NCBI GenBank assembly: GCA_014763545.1
Contig: JACXVD010000010.1
Span: 1-63,793, forward strand
Length of the DNA: 63,793 nucleotides
From: Sphingomonadales bacterium
Lineage (GTDB): Bacteria; Pseudomonadota; Alphaproteobacteria; Sphingomonadales; Sphingomonadaceae
Direction: 5' to 3'
In this document: piece after piece, positions 8,654 through 18,645 of the stretch
Layout: every line of letters begins with the position of its first letter
Numbering within the stretch: position 1 is the first letter of the stretch
Translations under genes and position numbers: made by a program
Notes under the pieces: model-generated
Told to the model about the DNA's origin: nothing
Database searches by the model: none
Seen by the model: only the letters and a program-made list of their open reading frames with translations

Positions 8654-11008
8654 TCAGGCGCTGCGCAGCTTTTCCAGCGCGAAGATCTCGCGTGCTTCCG
8701 CAGACGGCATCGGCCGCCCGAAATAGAAGCCCTGGATCTTCTTGCAGCCCAGTTTGCGGATCAGTTCCAGCTCGGCTTCCGTTTCCACGCCTTCGGCCGT
8801 GGTCGACATCTCGAGCGCGTCGGCCATCGCCACAACCGCGCGGATGATAGCCAGGCTTTCGGCATTGTCCTTCGCCGCACCCTGCACGAAGCTGCGGTCG
8901 ACCTTGATGGTGGAGAAGCGCAGCTTGCGCAGGTAGCCGAGCGACGAATAGCCGGTGCCGAAATCGTCCAGCGCGACAGTGCAGCCCAGTGCCATCACCT
9001 GTTCCAGCGCCGCCCGGGCGATGGCCGCATCGCGCACGAAGATGCTTTCGGTGACTTCGATTTCCAGCCGGTTGGCTTCGAGCCCGCTGGCGGCGAGCGC
9101 GCGAACCACGGTCGCCGGGAATTCGGGCTCGATCAGCTGCTCGCCCGAAACATTGACCGCGATCCGAACATGCTTGGGCCAGTTGACCGCCTCGCGGCAG
9201 GCCTGCTCCAGCACCCACGCGCCGATCGGCACGATCAGGCGCGTATCTTCTGCCAGGGGAATGAACTTCCCGGGGCTGACAAACCCGTGTTCCGGGCTGA
9301 CCCAGCGGACCAGCGCCTCGAAGCTGACGACCGTTTCGAGCTGGGCGTCGACCACGGGCTGGAAGTGAAGCACCAGTTCGTTGTTCTCGATCGCGCGGCG
9401 CAGCGAGAATTCGAGCTGGCGCCGTTCTTCGGCCGAAGCGTGGAGCGAGGGTTCGTAAGTGCAATGTTCCCCGCCGCCTTCGTCCTTCGCCCGATAGAGC
9501 GCGAGGTCGGCGTTGCGCAGCAGTTCCTCCACGCTCTTGCCGTCACGCGGGGCGAGCGCCGACCCGACACTGGCCCCGACATAGAGCGTGTGGTTGTCTA
9601 CCTCGTAGGGCTGCGACAGCCGCTCGATGATCTTGCGCGCAACCCGATCGACATAGCCGGATTCCGAAGCATCGCGGATGACCACCGCGAATTCGTCACC
9701 CCCCAGTCGCCCGCAGGTTTCATTCTCGCTGGCAATATCCTCAAGCCGCTTCGAGACCTGGGCGAGAAGCTGGTCGCCCACCAGATGGCCCAGGGAATCG
9801 TTGACCGCCTTGAAACGGTCGAGGTCGATCATCAGGAAGGCGCAGCGCGACCGCCATTGCTTGGCATAGCGCATGGCCTCCCCCAACGCTTCGTTGAGCA
9901 TCAGGCGATTGGGCAGGCCGGTCAGCGTATCGTAGCGGGCAAGATAGGCGATCTTTTCCGAAGATTCGCGCTGTTCGGTGACGTCAGATCCGACCCCGCG
10001 GAACCCGACATACTCCCCCTTGTCGTCGAGCATCGGTGTGCCCGACAATTCCCACCAGCGGCTTTCCTGACCGATGGCGACCTTCACCAGAAGATTAGAG
10101 AAACTTTCGCGCCGCTTGAGCCGTTCGGCGAGGTCGTGAAGGCTGGGCGCGAACTGGCCACTTTCCCAACTGGCGCCGGCCACCAGTTCGACGAACGGCC
10201 TGCCCTCTGCCTCTTCCGGCGCCATCCCGAGCGCGAAAGCAAAGCGTGGCGAAATCGAACGGACCCGGCGCGAGGTGTCGACCTGCCAAAGCCAGTCCGC
10301 CTCGTTTTCCTCGAACTCGCGCAGCAGCAGCGAGACGACTTCGTCCTTTTCCGCAACGCCCGCTTCGGCAACCTTCGCACTGAGGAAGGTGCGCGCGCTC
10401 TGCAGCGTGCCGGAAATGGCGATGGCAACAAAGGCAGAGACGATGGCGGCGAAAATGTACGATCCCGATACCAGGAACCCCATCACCGCCAGCGCGCCGG
10501 CCACTGCGCTGAAACAGATCGTCCCCAGCGGTGCAGCGGACAGCACCAGCGCCGATCCTGCGATCAACATGGCGATCACGGCCCAGATACCGATCTGTTC
10601 GGCGCTGTCGCCAATGATGCCGAAATAGATCAGCGGCACTGTCCAGACCACCGCTGAAATCGCGGAGAAGCGCGCATGGCGGCGCAAATCCTCTTCAGTG
10701 ATCCCGTTCAGCGGTGCATTGATCAGTGTCCGCTCGATGCGTGCGCCGACGAAGATCACCAGCGTCACCACCAGCAGCCAGGCGACTTCGAGCCAGACGG
10801 GTGCCGCCCCGAAAGCGAGCCTGAGCACCATCAACGCCGCAAGCGCATGGATGCCTTCGCGCGCAAACAGCGTGTTGGCGGGATGGGAGAATTGCAGATG
10901 GCGCAGCCGCGACCACTCGGCGTCGGTCGGTCCCGCGCCGATTCCCAGCACCTGGCGAGCAGTAAGCGCGCCCTTCTGCCGTATCTGGTCTGCAAGCTTT
11001 TCAGTCAC
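8654..11008 (-). CDS. Membrane-anchored PAS-GGDEF-EAL cyclic-di-GMP protein
   Basis: A 784-residue signalling protein. Residues about 50-210 hold four to six membrane segments. A PAS-like domain follows (about 230-345, ending in GVGSDVTEQRESSEKI), then GGDEF (GRLGGDEFAVV, 434-443) and EAL (SFEALVRW, 562-569; DDFGTGYSS, 681-689; TAEGVET near the end). Both catalytic motifs are intact, so it may make and degrade c-di-GMP. The inhibitory RxxD site expected five residues before GGDEF is absent (SENE). The start is a GTG with a weak ribosome-binding site, so the first residues are uncertain. Which activity dominates cannot be read from sequence. Confidence 0.95.
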   Translation of the reverse strand: MTEKLADQIRQKGALTARQVLGIGAGPTDAEWSRLRHLQFSHPANTLFAREGIHALAALMVLRLAFGAAPVWLEVAWLLVVTLVIFVGARIERTLINAPLNGITEEDLRRHARFSAISAVVWTVPLIYFGIIGDSAEQIGIWAVIAMLIAGSALVLSAAPLGTICFSAVAGALAVMGFLVSGSYIFAAIVSAFVAIAISGTLQSARTFLSAKVAEAGVAEKDEVVSLLLREFEENEADWLWQVDTSRRVRSISPRFAFALGMAPEEAEGRPFVELVAGASWESGQFAPSLHDLAERLKRRESFSNLLVKVAIGQESRWWELSGTPMLDDKGEYVGFRGVGSDVTEQRESSEKIAYLARYDTLTGLPNRLMLNEALGEAMRYAKQWRSRCAFLMIDLDRFKAVNDSLGHLVGDQLLAQVSKRLEDIASENETCGRLGGDEFAVVIRDASESGYVDRVARKIIERLSQPYEVDNHTLYVGASVGSALAPRDGKSVEELLRNADLALYRAKDEGGGEHCTYEPSLHASAEERRQLEFSLRRAIENNELVLHFQPVVDAQLETVVSFEALVRWVSPEHGFVSPGKFIPLAEDTRLIVPIGAWVLEQACREAVNWPKHVRIAVNVSGEQLIEPEFPATVVRALAASGLEANRLEIEVTESIFVRDAAIARAALEQVMALGCTVALDDFGTGYSSLGYLRKLRFSTIKVDRSFVQGAAKDNAESLAIIRAVVAMADALEMSTTAEGVETEAELELIRKLGCKKIQGFYFGRPMPSAEAREIFALEKLRSA

Positions 11009-11091
11009 CCGCAGGTGATTAACGGGGAAAGGTTATGACCCGGTAAAGCATGTGCCGACCCGCCGCTGAAAGCCGGTGGGGCGCCCGTCGG

Positions 11092-11463
11092 TCATTCCTC
11101 ACGCAATTCGCGGCGCGCTTTCTCCCAGTCGCGCCCATCGAAACGCCGGATTTCCGGCGCGATCCCATGGCCCGGATCGAGGCAACGAAAATTGACGCTC
11201 CAGCAGTCGGGATGCGAACGCGGTTGATAGAAGCTCTTGATTCCACAGTGTTTGCAAAACAGGTGTTCGGCCATTCCGGTGCCGAAGCGATAGCTCACCA
11301 GCGCATCGCCGCCCTGCTCCAGCGTGAAATGCCGATGCGGGACATTGAGATGGAGATAGCCGGTCATGGAGCAAATCGAACAATTGCAATCGAGCAGCGT
11401 GACCGGTGGCTTCACCTCGATCCCAAAGCGCACGGCGCCGCAGTGGCAACCGCCGCGGATCAT
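11092..11463 (-). CDS. GFA-family (glutathione-dependent formaldehyde-activating-like) zinc protein
   Basis: The 123-residue protein has the cysteine pattern of the GFA/CENP-V family: GGCHCGAV near the N-terminus, CNCSIC at about residue 27, and CKHCG at about residue 70, which together bind zinc. The family was named for glutathione-formaldehyde adduct formation, but most members have no proven activity, so no reaction is claimed. The ATG at 11463 overlaps the stop of the upstream DUF4189-like gene as ATGA, so the two form an operon. Confidence 0.9.
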   Translation of the reverse strand: MIRGGCHCGAVRFGIEVKPPVTLLDCNCSICSMTGYLHLNVPHRHFTLEQGGDALVSYRFGTGMAEHLFCKHCGIKSFYQPRSHPDCWSVNFRCLDPGHGIAPEIRRFDGRDWEKARRELREE

Positions 11464-12134
11464 TTGCGCGCGCGCTTCTTCTTGTCTTCGGGAATGACGC
11501 CATTGACGACATAGGCGACGATCTTGGCGCATTGCCCCTGCGGCCTTACCGTCTCGCCGCAAAATTCCCAATCGCCCGGCGTGCGCTCCACGAAGCCCTG
11601 CGTGTAATGCTGGCTGTTGGACCAGGCGACATATGTGCCCCGCTGGGAACCGAAATAGGGTTCATCGGGGTAATAGACGACCGTCACATAGGGTTGCCGC
11701 AGGATCATGAGTGAGCAGCCGGAAATGGCGCGCAGCTTGCAGCGTTGCTCGACCAAAGCGCGCGCTTCGGCCTCGCTCGCATGCCCAAGTGTCAGCTCGT
11801 AGCCGTAGAGCAGATCGCCATCCACACCGCGCTGATCGATGTTGAAGGTCGCGATCGCGCCGTAAACCTGCTTCCAGCCCTTCGGCGCAGGGTGATGATA
11901 GGGCTGATAGACCGAGGGCCCGGCAGTGGCCGACGGCGACTGCCCTGCCTGGGGCCGCGCCTTGCACAAAGGCTGCGGCGCCTGGCCCGGCCTGGCATCC
12001 ATACCGATCATGATATCGGTCGCGGAATCGCCATTGCAGGGATAGATCCCGATCTGGGCGCTGGCGGAGGCGGGAAACAGCAGGAAGGCGCAAATCGCAC
12101 CAAGAATAGTCCCAATCAGTCTGTTCATCGCCAT
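11460..12134 (-). CDS. Exported DUF4189-like protein
   Basis: The 224-residue product has a signal peptide (MAMNRLIGTILGAICAFLLFPASASAQ). Its second half, from VYGAIATFNIDQRGVDGDLLYGYELTLGHASEAEARALVEQRCKL, resembles DUF4189, a small periplasmic domain with conserved cysteines (CKLRAISGCSLM) of unknown role. The C-terminus is lysine/arginine rich. I chose the ATG at 12134 because AGGAAG lies six bases before it; a GTG is directly upstream and another ATG two codons on. It is coupled to the GFA gene. Assignment to DUF4189 is by pattern only. Confidence 0.7.
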   Translation of the reverse strand: MAMNRLIGTILGAICAFLLFPASASAQIGIYPCNGDSATDIMIGMDARPGQAPQPLCKARPQAGQSPSATAGPSVYQPYHHPAPKGWKQVYGAIATFNIDQRGVDGDLLYGYELTLGHASEAEARALVEQRCKLRAISGCSLMILRQPYVTVVYYPDEPYFGSQRGTYVAWSNSQHYTQGFVERTPGDWEFCGETVRPQGQCAKIVAYVVNGVIPEDKKKRARK

Positions 12135-12204
12135 CACTCTTCCTGCAGCCTATACTGGCCCGGCCCAGGGCCAGCACCATGCCGGGCTGCCGAGTTTGCC
12201 GAAC

Positions 12205-14028
12205 CTATTCCACCGTCACCGATTTCGCCAGATTGCGCGGCTGATCGACATCGGTACCCTTTACCACGGCCACATGATAGGCGAGCAGCTGTACCGGTAC
12301 GGCATAGACCAGCGGCGCGATCAGCGGATGCACCTTGGGCATCTCGATCACCGCGAGGCACCCCTCGCCAGCCTCCGCAATACCTTCCGAGTCCGAAATC
12401 AGCACGACCTTGCCGCCGCGCGCCTGGACTTCCTGCATGTTCGACACGGTCTTTTCGAACAGCGGCCCGCTGGGGGCGATGACGATGACCGGCACGGCTT
12501 CGTCGATCAACGCGATCGGCCCGTGCTTCATTTCGCCCGAAGCATAACCTTCGGCGTGGATATAGCTGATTTCCTTGAGTTTCAGCGCGCCTTCCAGTGC
12601 CAGCGGATAGTCCTGCCCGCGCCCAAGATAGAGCACGTCGCGCGCCGGGGCGATGAGATGCGCCATCGACGCGATTTCGTCGTCATAGCCGAGCGCGGCA
12701 TTGAGCATGGCCGGGGCTTCGATCAGGTGATCCACCACGGAAGCTTCTTCGGCACGGTCCATCTTGCCGCGCTTCACCGCCATATGCGCGGCCAGCGCGG
12801 CCAGCACCGCAAGCTGGCAGGTGAACGCCTTGGTCGAGGCAACGCCGATTTCCGGCCCGGCATGCGTCGGAAGCAGCAGATCCGCCTCGCGCGCCATCGA
12901 ACTGGTCGGCACATTGACCACCACCGCGATGGTCTGGCCGTGTTCCTTGCAATGGCGCAGCGCCGCCAGCGTATCCGCCGTTTCGCCGCTTTGCGAAATG
13001 AACAGCGCCAATCCGCCCGGCTCGAGCACCGGATCGCGATAGCGAAACTCGCTCGCCACATCGATATCCACCGGCAGGCGGGCGAATTGTTCGAACCAGT
13101 ATTTGGCAACCATCCCGGCATAGAAGGACGTGCCGCAGGCGACGATGGTGATGCGGTTGATCGCCGACAGGTCGACATCCATGTCGGGCAGAGCGACCGT
13201 GCGGTCGACCTGGCGGACATAGCTTTGCAGAGTTTGCGCCACGACTGTAGGCTGGTCGAAGATCTCTTTCTGCATGAAGTGGCGATAATTGCCCTTCTCG
13301 ACTGCAGCGGCGGAGGCGCCCGAAGTGGTTACTTCGCGCGATACCTCTTTGTTGTCCTTGTCGTAGATCGTCGCCCCGGTCCGTTCGATGACCACCCAGT
13401 CGCCTTCTTCGAGATAGGTGATCTTCTGGGTCAGCGGCGCCAGTGCCAGCGCGTCCGATCCGAGGAAGGTCTCGCCCTCGCCATACCCGACGACCAGCGG
13501 CGAACCCAGCCGCGCGCCAATCAGCAGCTCGGGATGGCTGCGGAAGGCGATGGCGAGCGCAAATGCGCCGCGCAGCCGCGGCAAGACGGCGGCGACCGCA
13601 TCCTGCGGCGAAGCGCCCTGTTCGACCTGTTCGGAAATCAGATGGGCGACAACTTCGCTGTCGGTCTGGCTTTCGAACACGCGCCCGCGCGCCTGCAGTT
13701 CCTCGCGCAGGGGACGGAAGTTCTCGATGATCCCGTTGTGGACCAGCGCCACTTCGCCGGTTGCATGGGGGTGCGCATTGTTCGCGGTGGGCGCACCATG
13801 GGTTGCCCAGCGCGTGTGTGCGATGCCGACCGTTCCCGGTGCATCATGCGCCGCCAGTTCGCGCACCAGATTGGCCAGCTTGCCCTCTGCTCGCCGGCGG
13901 ACCAGCGCCCCGCCGTCAATGGTGCAGACGCCGGCACTGTCATAGCCGCGATATTCCATCCGCCTCAGCCCGTCGACCAGCCGTTCGGTCACCGCTTCCT
14001 TGCCGACGATCCCGATAATCCCACACAT
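12205..14028 (-). CDS. glmS: Glutamine-fructose-6-phosphate aminotransferase (isomerizing)
   Basis: GlmS makes glucosamine-6-phosphate from fructose-6-phosphate and glutamine, the first step towards peptidoglycan and LPS amino sugars. The 607-residue protein is full length: CGIIGIVG with the nucleophile Cys right after the initiator Met, RMEYRGYDSAG, the glutaminase domain to about residue 240, then two SIS domains (ACGTSFYAG, SQSGETADT, GRGQDYPLALEGALKLKE) and the C-terminal PRNLAKSVTVE. No glmS ribozyme-like sequence was noticed upstream; the preceding 100 nt only contain an AT-richer stretch. Confidence 0.97.
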   Translation of the reverse strand: MCGIIGIVGKEAVTERLVDGLRRMEYRGYDSAGVCTIDGGALVRRRAEGKLANLVRELAAHDAPGTVGIAHTRWATHGAPTANNAHPHATGEVALVHNGIIENFRPLREELQARGRVFESQTDSEVVAHLISEQVEQGASPQDAVAAVLPRLRGAFALAIAFRSHPELLIGARLGSPLVVGYGEGETFLGSDALALAPLTQKITYLEEGDWVVIERTGATIYDKDNKEVSREVTTSGASAAAVEKGNYRHFMQKEIFDQPTVVAQTLQSYVRQVDRTVALPDMDVDLSAINRITIVACGTSFYAGMVAKYWFEQFARLPVDIDVASEFRYRDPVLEPGGLALFISQSGETADTLAALRHCKEHGQTIAVVVNVPTSSMAREADLLLPTHAGPEIGVASTKAFTCQLAVLAALAAHMAVKRGKMDRAEEASVVDHLIEAPAMLNAALGYDDEIASMAHLIAPARDVLYLGRGQDYPLALEGALKLKEISYIHAEGYASGEMKHGPIALIDEAVPVIVIAPSGPLFEKTVSNMQEVQARGGKVVLISDSEGIAEAGEGCLAVIEMPKVHPLIAPLVYAVPVQLLAYHVAVVKGTDVDQPRNLAKSVTVE

Positions 14029-14129
14029 CGATGTGCCTGCCCTTGTTCCCGCCCGCCCAATCGGCTGGCGCCATGCCCTGATGGGCCAGATTCCTTTGCT
14101 TTGCGGTTAACCACGCAACGATTTGCGTA

Positions 14130-15029
14130 TCAATCGGTCATCGATGGTTCCTTCACCCGCCCCTGGCTCCACAAATAGAGCCCGGCACCGATGATGATCG
14201 CCCCGCCCAGCAGGGTCACCGCGTCAGGCCGGTCGCCAAAGAGCAGCCAGCCGAGCGTTGTCGCGACGATCAGCTGGACATAGGTCATCGGGGCAACCGT
14301 CGCCGCCCCGGCGCGCGTGGTGCCGAGGTAGATCAGCCAATGCGCCATGGTGGCCGAACAGGCGACCACCGCACAACGTGCGATCACCGTCCAGTCGGGC
14401 GTTCCGACATGCAGCGTGGCAATCCCGCTGAAATGGCCGATCGTGGTGGCTGCCAGCAGCAACGGCGTCGCCATCAGCGCGATATAGGCCTGCATCGCCA
14501 GCGGGCTTGCCACCCCGGCCGCTGCGCGGTTGGCAAGGAACAGCGTGCTCATCGCACTGGCGCAGAGCAACGGCAGCAAGGCGGCAATGCCCAATTCGGC
14601 GATATTGGGCCGCAGCACGATCATGACCCCGGCAAAGGCAACCGCAGACGCGACGAAGGTGGCGGCCCGAGCCTTTTCGCGCAGGAACACGGGTGCGAGC
14701 AATCCGGTAATCATCGGGCTGACGAAGGTGATAGTGGTGGTTTCCGCCAGCGGCATCAGGAACAGCGCGGAGAAGAAGCTGATCGTCGCGGTTGCCACTG
14801 CGAGCCCGCGCAGCAGCTGCAGGCCCGGGCGCGGCATGCGGAAGGCACCCGGCCCCTGCCGCGCGAGCAGGATGGCCGACAACCCCGCCGCGCCCAGCGC
14901 GTATCGCAAGGTGGCGATCGCACTCGGCGCCCATTGGCCCGCCATGGTCTTGATCACCGCATCGCCGCAGCTCAGCAGGACGAAGCCCGCCAGCGTGTAA
15001 AGCAACCCGGCGCGTTCGTTGTGTTGCAA
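14130..15029 (-). CDS. DMT-superfamily (EamA) transporter
   Basis: A ten-helix drug/metabolite transporter of two EamA repeats: GFVLLSCGDAVIKTMAG opens repeat one, LPLAETTTITFVSPMITGLLAPVFLREK ends it, and the second repeat finishes with GWLLFGDRPDAVTLLGGAIIIGAGLYLWSQGR. Substrate is unknown. The open frame begins at 15170, but the first 47 codons are polar and unlike the family. A TTG at 15029, seven bases after GGAG, gives 299 residues, the usual size, so I placed the start there. It is divergent from the membrane glycosyltransferase operon. Confidence 0.87.
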   Translation of the reverse strand: MQHNERAGLLYTLAGFVLLSCGDAVIKTMAGQWAPSAIATLRYALGAAGLSAILLARQGPGAFRMPRPGLQLLRGLAVATATISFFSALFLMPLAETTTITFVSPMITGLLAPVFLREKARAATFVASAVAFAGVMIVLRPNIAELGIAALLPLLCASAMSTLFLANRAAAGVASPLAMQAYIALMATPLLLAATTIGHFSGIATLHVGTPDWTVIARCAVVACSATMAHWLIYLGTTRAGAATVAPMTYVQLIVATTLGWLLFGDRPDAVTLLGGAIIIGAGLYLWSQGRVKEPSMTD

Positions 15030-15132
15030 GCGGAAGCTCCCGAAACGAATTCGCCCCCCTCTATCGCCGGTCGGCTCGATTTGCGAGAGGCGCGCGCCGC
15101 TCGCCCTGCCACGGTGACCTATGCTCGCGTGC

Positions 15133-15148
15133 TTAACGCCATTTTTAC
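15133..15148 (+). promoter_or_regulatory. CtrA-like box upstream of the membrane-protein operon
   Basis: The sequence TTAACGCCATTTTTAC matches the CtrA consensus TTAA-N7-TTAAC with one mismatch (TTTAC). It lies 40-55 bp before the ATG at 15188, in the gap between divergent genes. A near-identical box occurs at 34814. Binding is inference. Confidence 0.35.
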
Positions 15149-15187
15149 CATGATATTCCATTAGCCGCATCGGCTTGCGGAGGGTTT

Positions 15188-16708
15188 ATGGCAGCAACCG
15201 AAAGTTTAGCACCGCTGATCGGCAGGCGCTCCATGACGTTGCTGCTGCACGCATGGACGGCAACCGAATCGTCGGTCGAGCAGAACAAGCGGCTGTGGTT
15301 GTCTCTGGTAGCGGCGATTTTCGCCCTGCAGTCGTGGCTTGTACTCAACCATGTGCCCTGGCTCGACGAACTGCAGGCACTGCTCATTGCCCTCCAGTCG
15401 CCGAGCCTGTCGGCTCTTCTGGGCAATCTCAGCTATGAAGGCCATCCTCCGCTCTGGTACATGTTGCTGCGCACCGTGCACGCAATCGTCCCGACCGCCA
15501 GCGTCTTGGCGGCAACGTCCCTGGGGATTGCGACATTAACGCAAGCATTGATCCAGTTCCGCGCCCCATTCTCGAAAATGGAGCGACTGCTGCTTGGAAT
15601 GAGCGAGATCGTGCTGTTCGAATATGGCACCATAGCCCGGAGTATGGCGCTGGGGGGGCTCTTCGTTCTTGCCACCGCTGCGTTGTGGCAACGAAGGTCC
15701 GTCTGGCTTGCGATTGCGATCCTCCCGCTGTGCGATTTCCTGTTTGGCGTCGCCTCTTTGATGTTTGTTGTCCTGCTCGCCAAAGAACGCCGCATATGGT
15801 TGCCCGGTTTGCTTCTGTGGATGGTTTGCTCGGTGGGCGCAGCCTTGAGCGTCATTCCTGCGACGGACATGGTGCCGGCGGAATTCCACCTCTCGCCCTT
15901 CGTCGAGCTGACCGACTTCCTGCAACGGCTCGGCGGACTTGTCCTGCCATTCCAGACATTTCTGGGTCGGCTTGCCTGGGATGGCTTCCCCCCGTTCGGC
16001 CTCGGCGGACCGTTTGGCGTTATCCTGTTGATGTGGCTATGGCAGCGTTACAGCCACGATCACTGGCAGCGAGCGGTGATGTTCGGACTGATAGGCGTAT
16101 GTTTCGCCCTCAGCATGTTGGTCTACCCAATTCACTTTCGCCACTTGACCATAATCGGTTTGATGGTGATCGCGCTTACTTGGATCGGTCCTAACCAATC
16201 GCCCCGTGAACAATGGCGCTGGCGGGCCTGGTTGCTGGTCGGAGCCGTTTGCGGCGCAACAACGGCCATCGTGTCAGCGCGCATGCCCTTCGATGCCGGG
16301 CCTCAGGCCGCACGCACAGTGGCAGCTTTGGCAACTGACGACATGCCCCTGCTGGCGTTTCCCGCCAATCGTATTCCCGCCATCTTTCCGTATCTGGGCC
16401 GCGAAATCGTGCAGCCCGAGCAGGGCTGCAGCCATAGTTTCGTTCGCTGGAATGCACCCAACACCATTCGCAACGGGCGCCTTCTCAATCAGGCGCTCTA
16501 CCGCTGGGCCGATGAGTATGGACGAAGTGTGCTGATCCTCGAAAGACTGCCCAAAGGGGTATCGGCGGATATCTATCAACCAGTGGCACCACCTCTGCGC
16601 GCTTACAACGGGCAGCGATACTATGTTGGCATACTGGGGCCGAAACGAGCGGTGAAACCGCGCGTATTCCGCAGCTGCGTGCCTGGAAAGGCCGTGTGGC
16701 CGCAATGA
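15188..16708 (+). CDS. Polytopic membrane protein, GT-C glycosyltransferase-like (ArnT/PMT type)
   Basis: A 506-residue protein with about ten hydrophobic segments. The first lumenal loop has PWLDELQALL with an acidic pair and, 35 residues on, YEGHPPLWYMLL; a loop acidic residue followed by HPPL is the hallmark of GT-C enzymes such as ArnT and PMT relatives, which take sugars from polyprenyl phosphates. The C-terminal 120 residues are soluble. Substrate is unknown. The ATG at 15188 follows GGAGG. The stop overlaps the next gene by 4 nt. Codon use and GC are lower than in neighbouring genes. Confidence 0.75.
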   Translation: MAATESLAPLIGRRSMTLLLHAWTATESSVEQNKRLWLSLVAAIFALQSWLVLNHVPWLDELQALLIALQSPSLSALLGNLSYEGHPPLWYMLLRTVHAIVPTASVLAATSLGIATLTQALIQFRAPFSKMERLLLGMSEIVLFEYGTIARSMALGGLFVLATAALWQRRSVWLAIAILPLCDFLFGVASLMFVVLLAKERRIWLPGLLLWMVCSVGAALSVIPATDMVPAEFHLSPFVELTDFLQRLGGLVLPFQTFLGRLAWDGFPPFGLGGPFGVILLMWLWQRYSHDHWQRAVMFGLIGVCFALSMLVYPIHFRHLTIIGLMVIALTWIGPNQSPREQWRWRAWLLVGAVCGATTAIVSARMPFDAGPQAARTVAALATDDMPLLAFPANRIPAIFPYLGREIVQPEQGCSHSFVRWNAPNTIRNGRLLNQALYRWADEYGRSVLILERLPKGVSADIYQPVAPPLRAYNGQRYYVGILGPKRAVKPRVFRSCVPGKAVWPQ

Positions 16709-18645
16709 CCGACCTGACATTCTTCACCGCCGACCTGGTCGGATTCGCACTCGCAAGCGCCCTTGCCCTTGTTGTCTTGCTGGCTCCGGGTGCGCTTGTC
16801 GCCCGGCTTCTTGCCAAGACATGGCCAGATGCAGGCTGGCGCGACTTCACACCGGCGTTGGCGATCGCCGTCTATCCTGTGATCGACGCACTTGCGATCC
16901 GCCTGACGGGCATAGAAGGCGCAACAATCATCCGCCTCTGTCTGGTCGTTGCTGCCTTTGCCACCGCACGCGACATGATCCCGGTCCCCGGACGCGTCGC
17001 GGCGTTCGGCATCGTGCTGTGGTGGCTGTATTTGGCGGTCGTCTACGTCGACTTCGACATAAATGGTGGACTCTACCAGTCGGTAACTGTGCTCGACCTC
17101 GTCAAGCATTCTGCCGTGGTGTCCGAAATTGCCATGCATGGCTTGCCTCTTCGCGACCCGTTCTACGCCCGCGATGCAGTGGCGGGCTATTACCACTATT
17201 TCTACGATGGTGCTGCGATCATCGAATTTCTTGGCGCAGGAATAGTGGATTCACGGATGGCGTTTGTCGGCAGCGGCTTTGCTGTCGGAATTGCTACGGC
17301 AAGCTTCCTGCGCGCGCTCGTAGTGGAGCTGGGCTGGCAGCGGGCCACCAACCAGCGCCTCACGGCCATTGTGGTGCTTGTCTGCTGTCTTGGGGGCTTC
17401 GACCTCATCGGGGTGGCATTCCGCTGGTTTGCGCTCGGAAAGTTCGAGCAAAATCCCGAATGGTGGGATGACGAAATCAGCTTTCTGCCGACCACCGCCA
17501 GCTGGGTTCCGCACCATCTCGCGGCAGTTGTTGCCTGCTTCGTCGCGCTGTTGCTCTTTGCCAAACTGCTCGATGCCCACAGGAAACGCGCTGTGATCCC
17601 GGCGATGATTGCTGGTCTGGCCATGTCCAGCGCATTCGGGCTGTCAATCTGGATCACGATTGGTGCAAGCGTGATATGCCTCTTGTCACTGCGGTTCCTA
17701 CCCCGCGAGAATTGGCGGGGCTGGATCGTCTCGCTGATGTTTGCCGCAGTGTGCGCGCTCTTGCTGTCAATCCCTCAGCTTCGCGATCTGGTACAAGGCC
17801 GCTCCGGAGGCGAGTTTCCGTTGGCGACGTGGATTCGCGAACCTGCGCGCATAGGGGAGTGGATCGGCGATCCCGTAAATCCCCTGCTCGCTCTGCTGCT
17901 GGCTCCGATCGTATGGCTTGTGGAGTTTGGCCCATTCGCGGTCGGGGCTTGGCTATTTTACCGGCAGCGGGAGAACTTCTCCACCGAGCACAAATTCGCA
18001 CGCATACTGATTGCTTGTACGGTCGGTGGGCTGATGATGAACCTCCTGCTGTGCTCCGCCATTATCAACAACGATTTCGGCTGGAGGGTGATCTGGTTCG
18101 CGCAGCTGCCGACGATGCTTGCCACCATCGCCGTATTGCAAGCATGTCCGACATCGCAAAACAGCCGGAGGTTGCTCATTGCTTCACTCGCTCTGGGTAT
18201 GGCGACGACGGTGTTCGCAGCCATATTTGCGCGGATTCCCGTAACCAGGCTGCCCGAAACCTCCATCAGCTACATCAATGTCGATCCTCAGATCGACCTT
18301 GAACTGCGCCGCGCATACGCGTGGGCAAACTCACATATCCCGGCCGACGCACTCCTCCAGCATAATCCGGCCTCGGCTCCACGCGCGTTCGCCTTTGGTC
18401 TGTACAGCCGTAACCCGGTGATGACCGCAGATTACGAGGCAGACCTATTTGGCGCGACGAAAGACGAAGTGCGTGCGCGAACGTATTTTTTCGGCGAAAT
18501 CTTTGCCGGGATTCGTCCAGTCGCAGAAGCCAACAATATTCATCTCATCGTCACGGCCCGCGACCCACTTTGGCCGGAATTATCGCCGAGCACTTGCATC
18601 TACAAGACGCAGAGAGTGTGCATCACAGGTTCATCCAAACCATGA
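16705..18645 (+). CDS. Polytopic membrane protein, second GT-C-like protein
   Basis: A 646-residue integral membrane protein with at least twelve hydrophobic segments and a soluble C-terminal tail (about residues 530-646) holding LELRRAYAWANSHIPADALLQHNP, a pattern seen in the periplasmic tails of membrane glycosyltransferases. The first loop contains DPFYARDAVAGYYHYFYDG, which would fit the acidic/aromatic active-site loop of GT-C enzymes, but the match is weak. The ATG at 16705 overlaps the previous stop (ATGA); a GTG lies three codons upstream. It ends with another ATGA overlap. Function is inferred from topology and neighbours only. Confidence 0.65.
   Translation: MTDLTFFTADLVGFALASALALVVLLAPGALVARLLAKTWPDAGWRDFTPALAIAVYPVIDALAIRLTGIEGATIIRLCLVVAAFATARDMIPVPGRVAAFGIVLWWLYLAVVYVDFDINGGLYQSVTVLDLVKHSAVVSEIAMHGLPLRDPFYARDAVAGYYHYFYDGAAIIEFLGAGIVDSRMAFVGSGFAVGIATASFLRALVVELGWQRATNQRLTAIVVLVCCLGGFDLIGVAFRWFALGKFEQNPEWWDDEISFLPTTASWVPHHLAAVVACFVALLLFAKLLDAHRKRAVIPAMIAGLAMSSAFGLSIWITIGASVICLLSLRFLPRENWRGWIVSLMFAAVCALLLSIPQLRDLVQGRSGGEFPLATWIREPARIGEWIGDPVNPLLALLLAPIVWLVEFGPFAVGAWLFYRQRENFSTEHKFARILIACTVGGLMMNLLLCSAIINNDFGWRVIWFAQLPTMLATIAVLQACPTSQNSRRLLIASLALGMATTVFAAIFARIPVTRLPETSISYINVDPQIDLELRRAYAWANSHIPADALLQHNPASAPRAFAFGLYSRNPVMTADYEADLFGATKDEVRARTYFFGEIFAGIRPVAEANNIHLIVTARDPLWPELSPSTCIYKTQRVCITGSSKP

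Noticed and set aside
12205-14130. glmS ribozyme upstream of glmS
   Set aside because: No core sequence is visible in the 101-bp gap, and such ribozymes are typical of Gram-positive bacteria.
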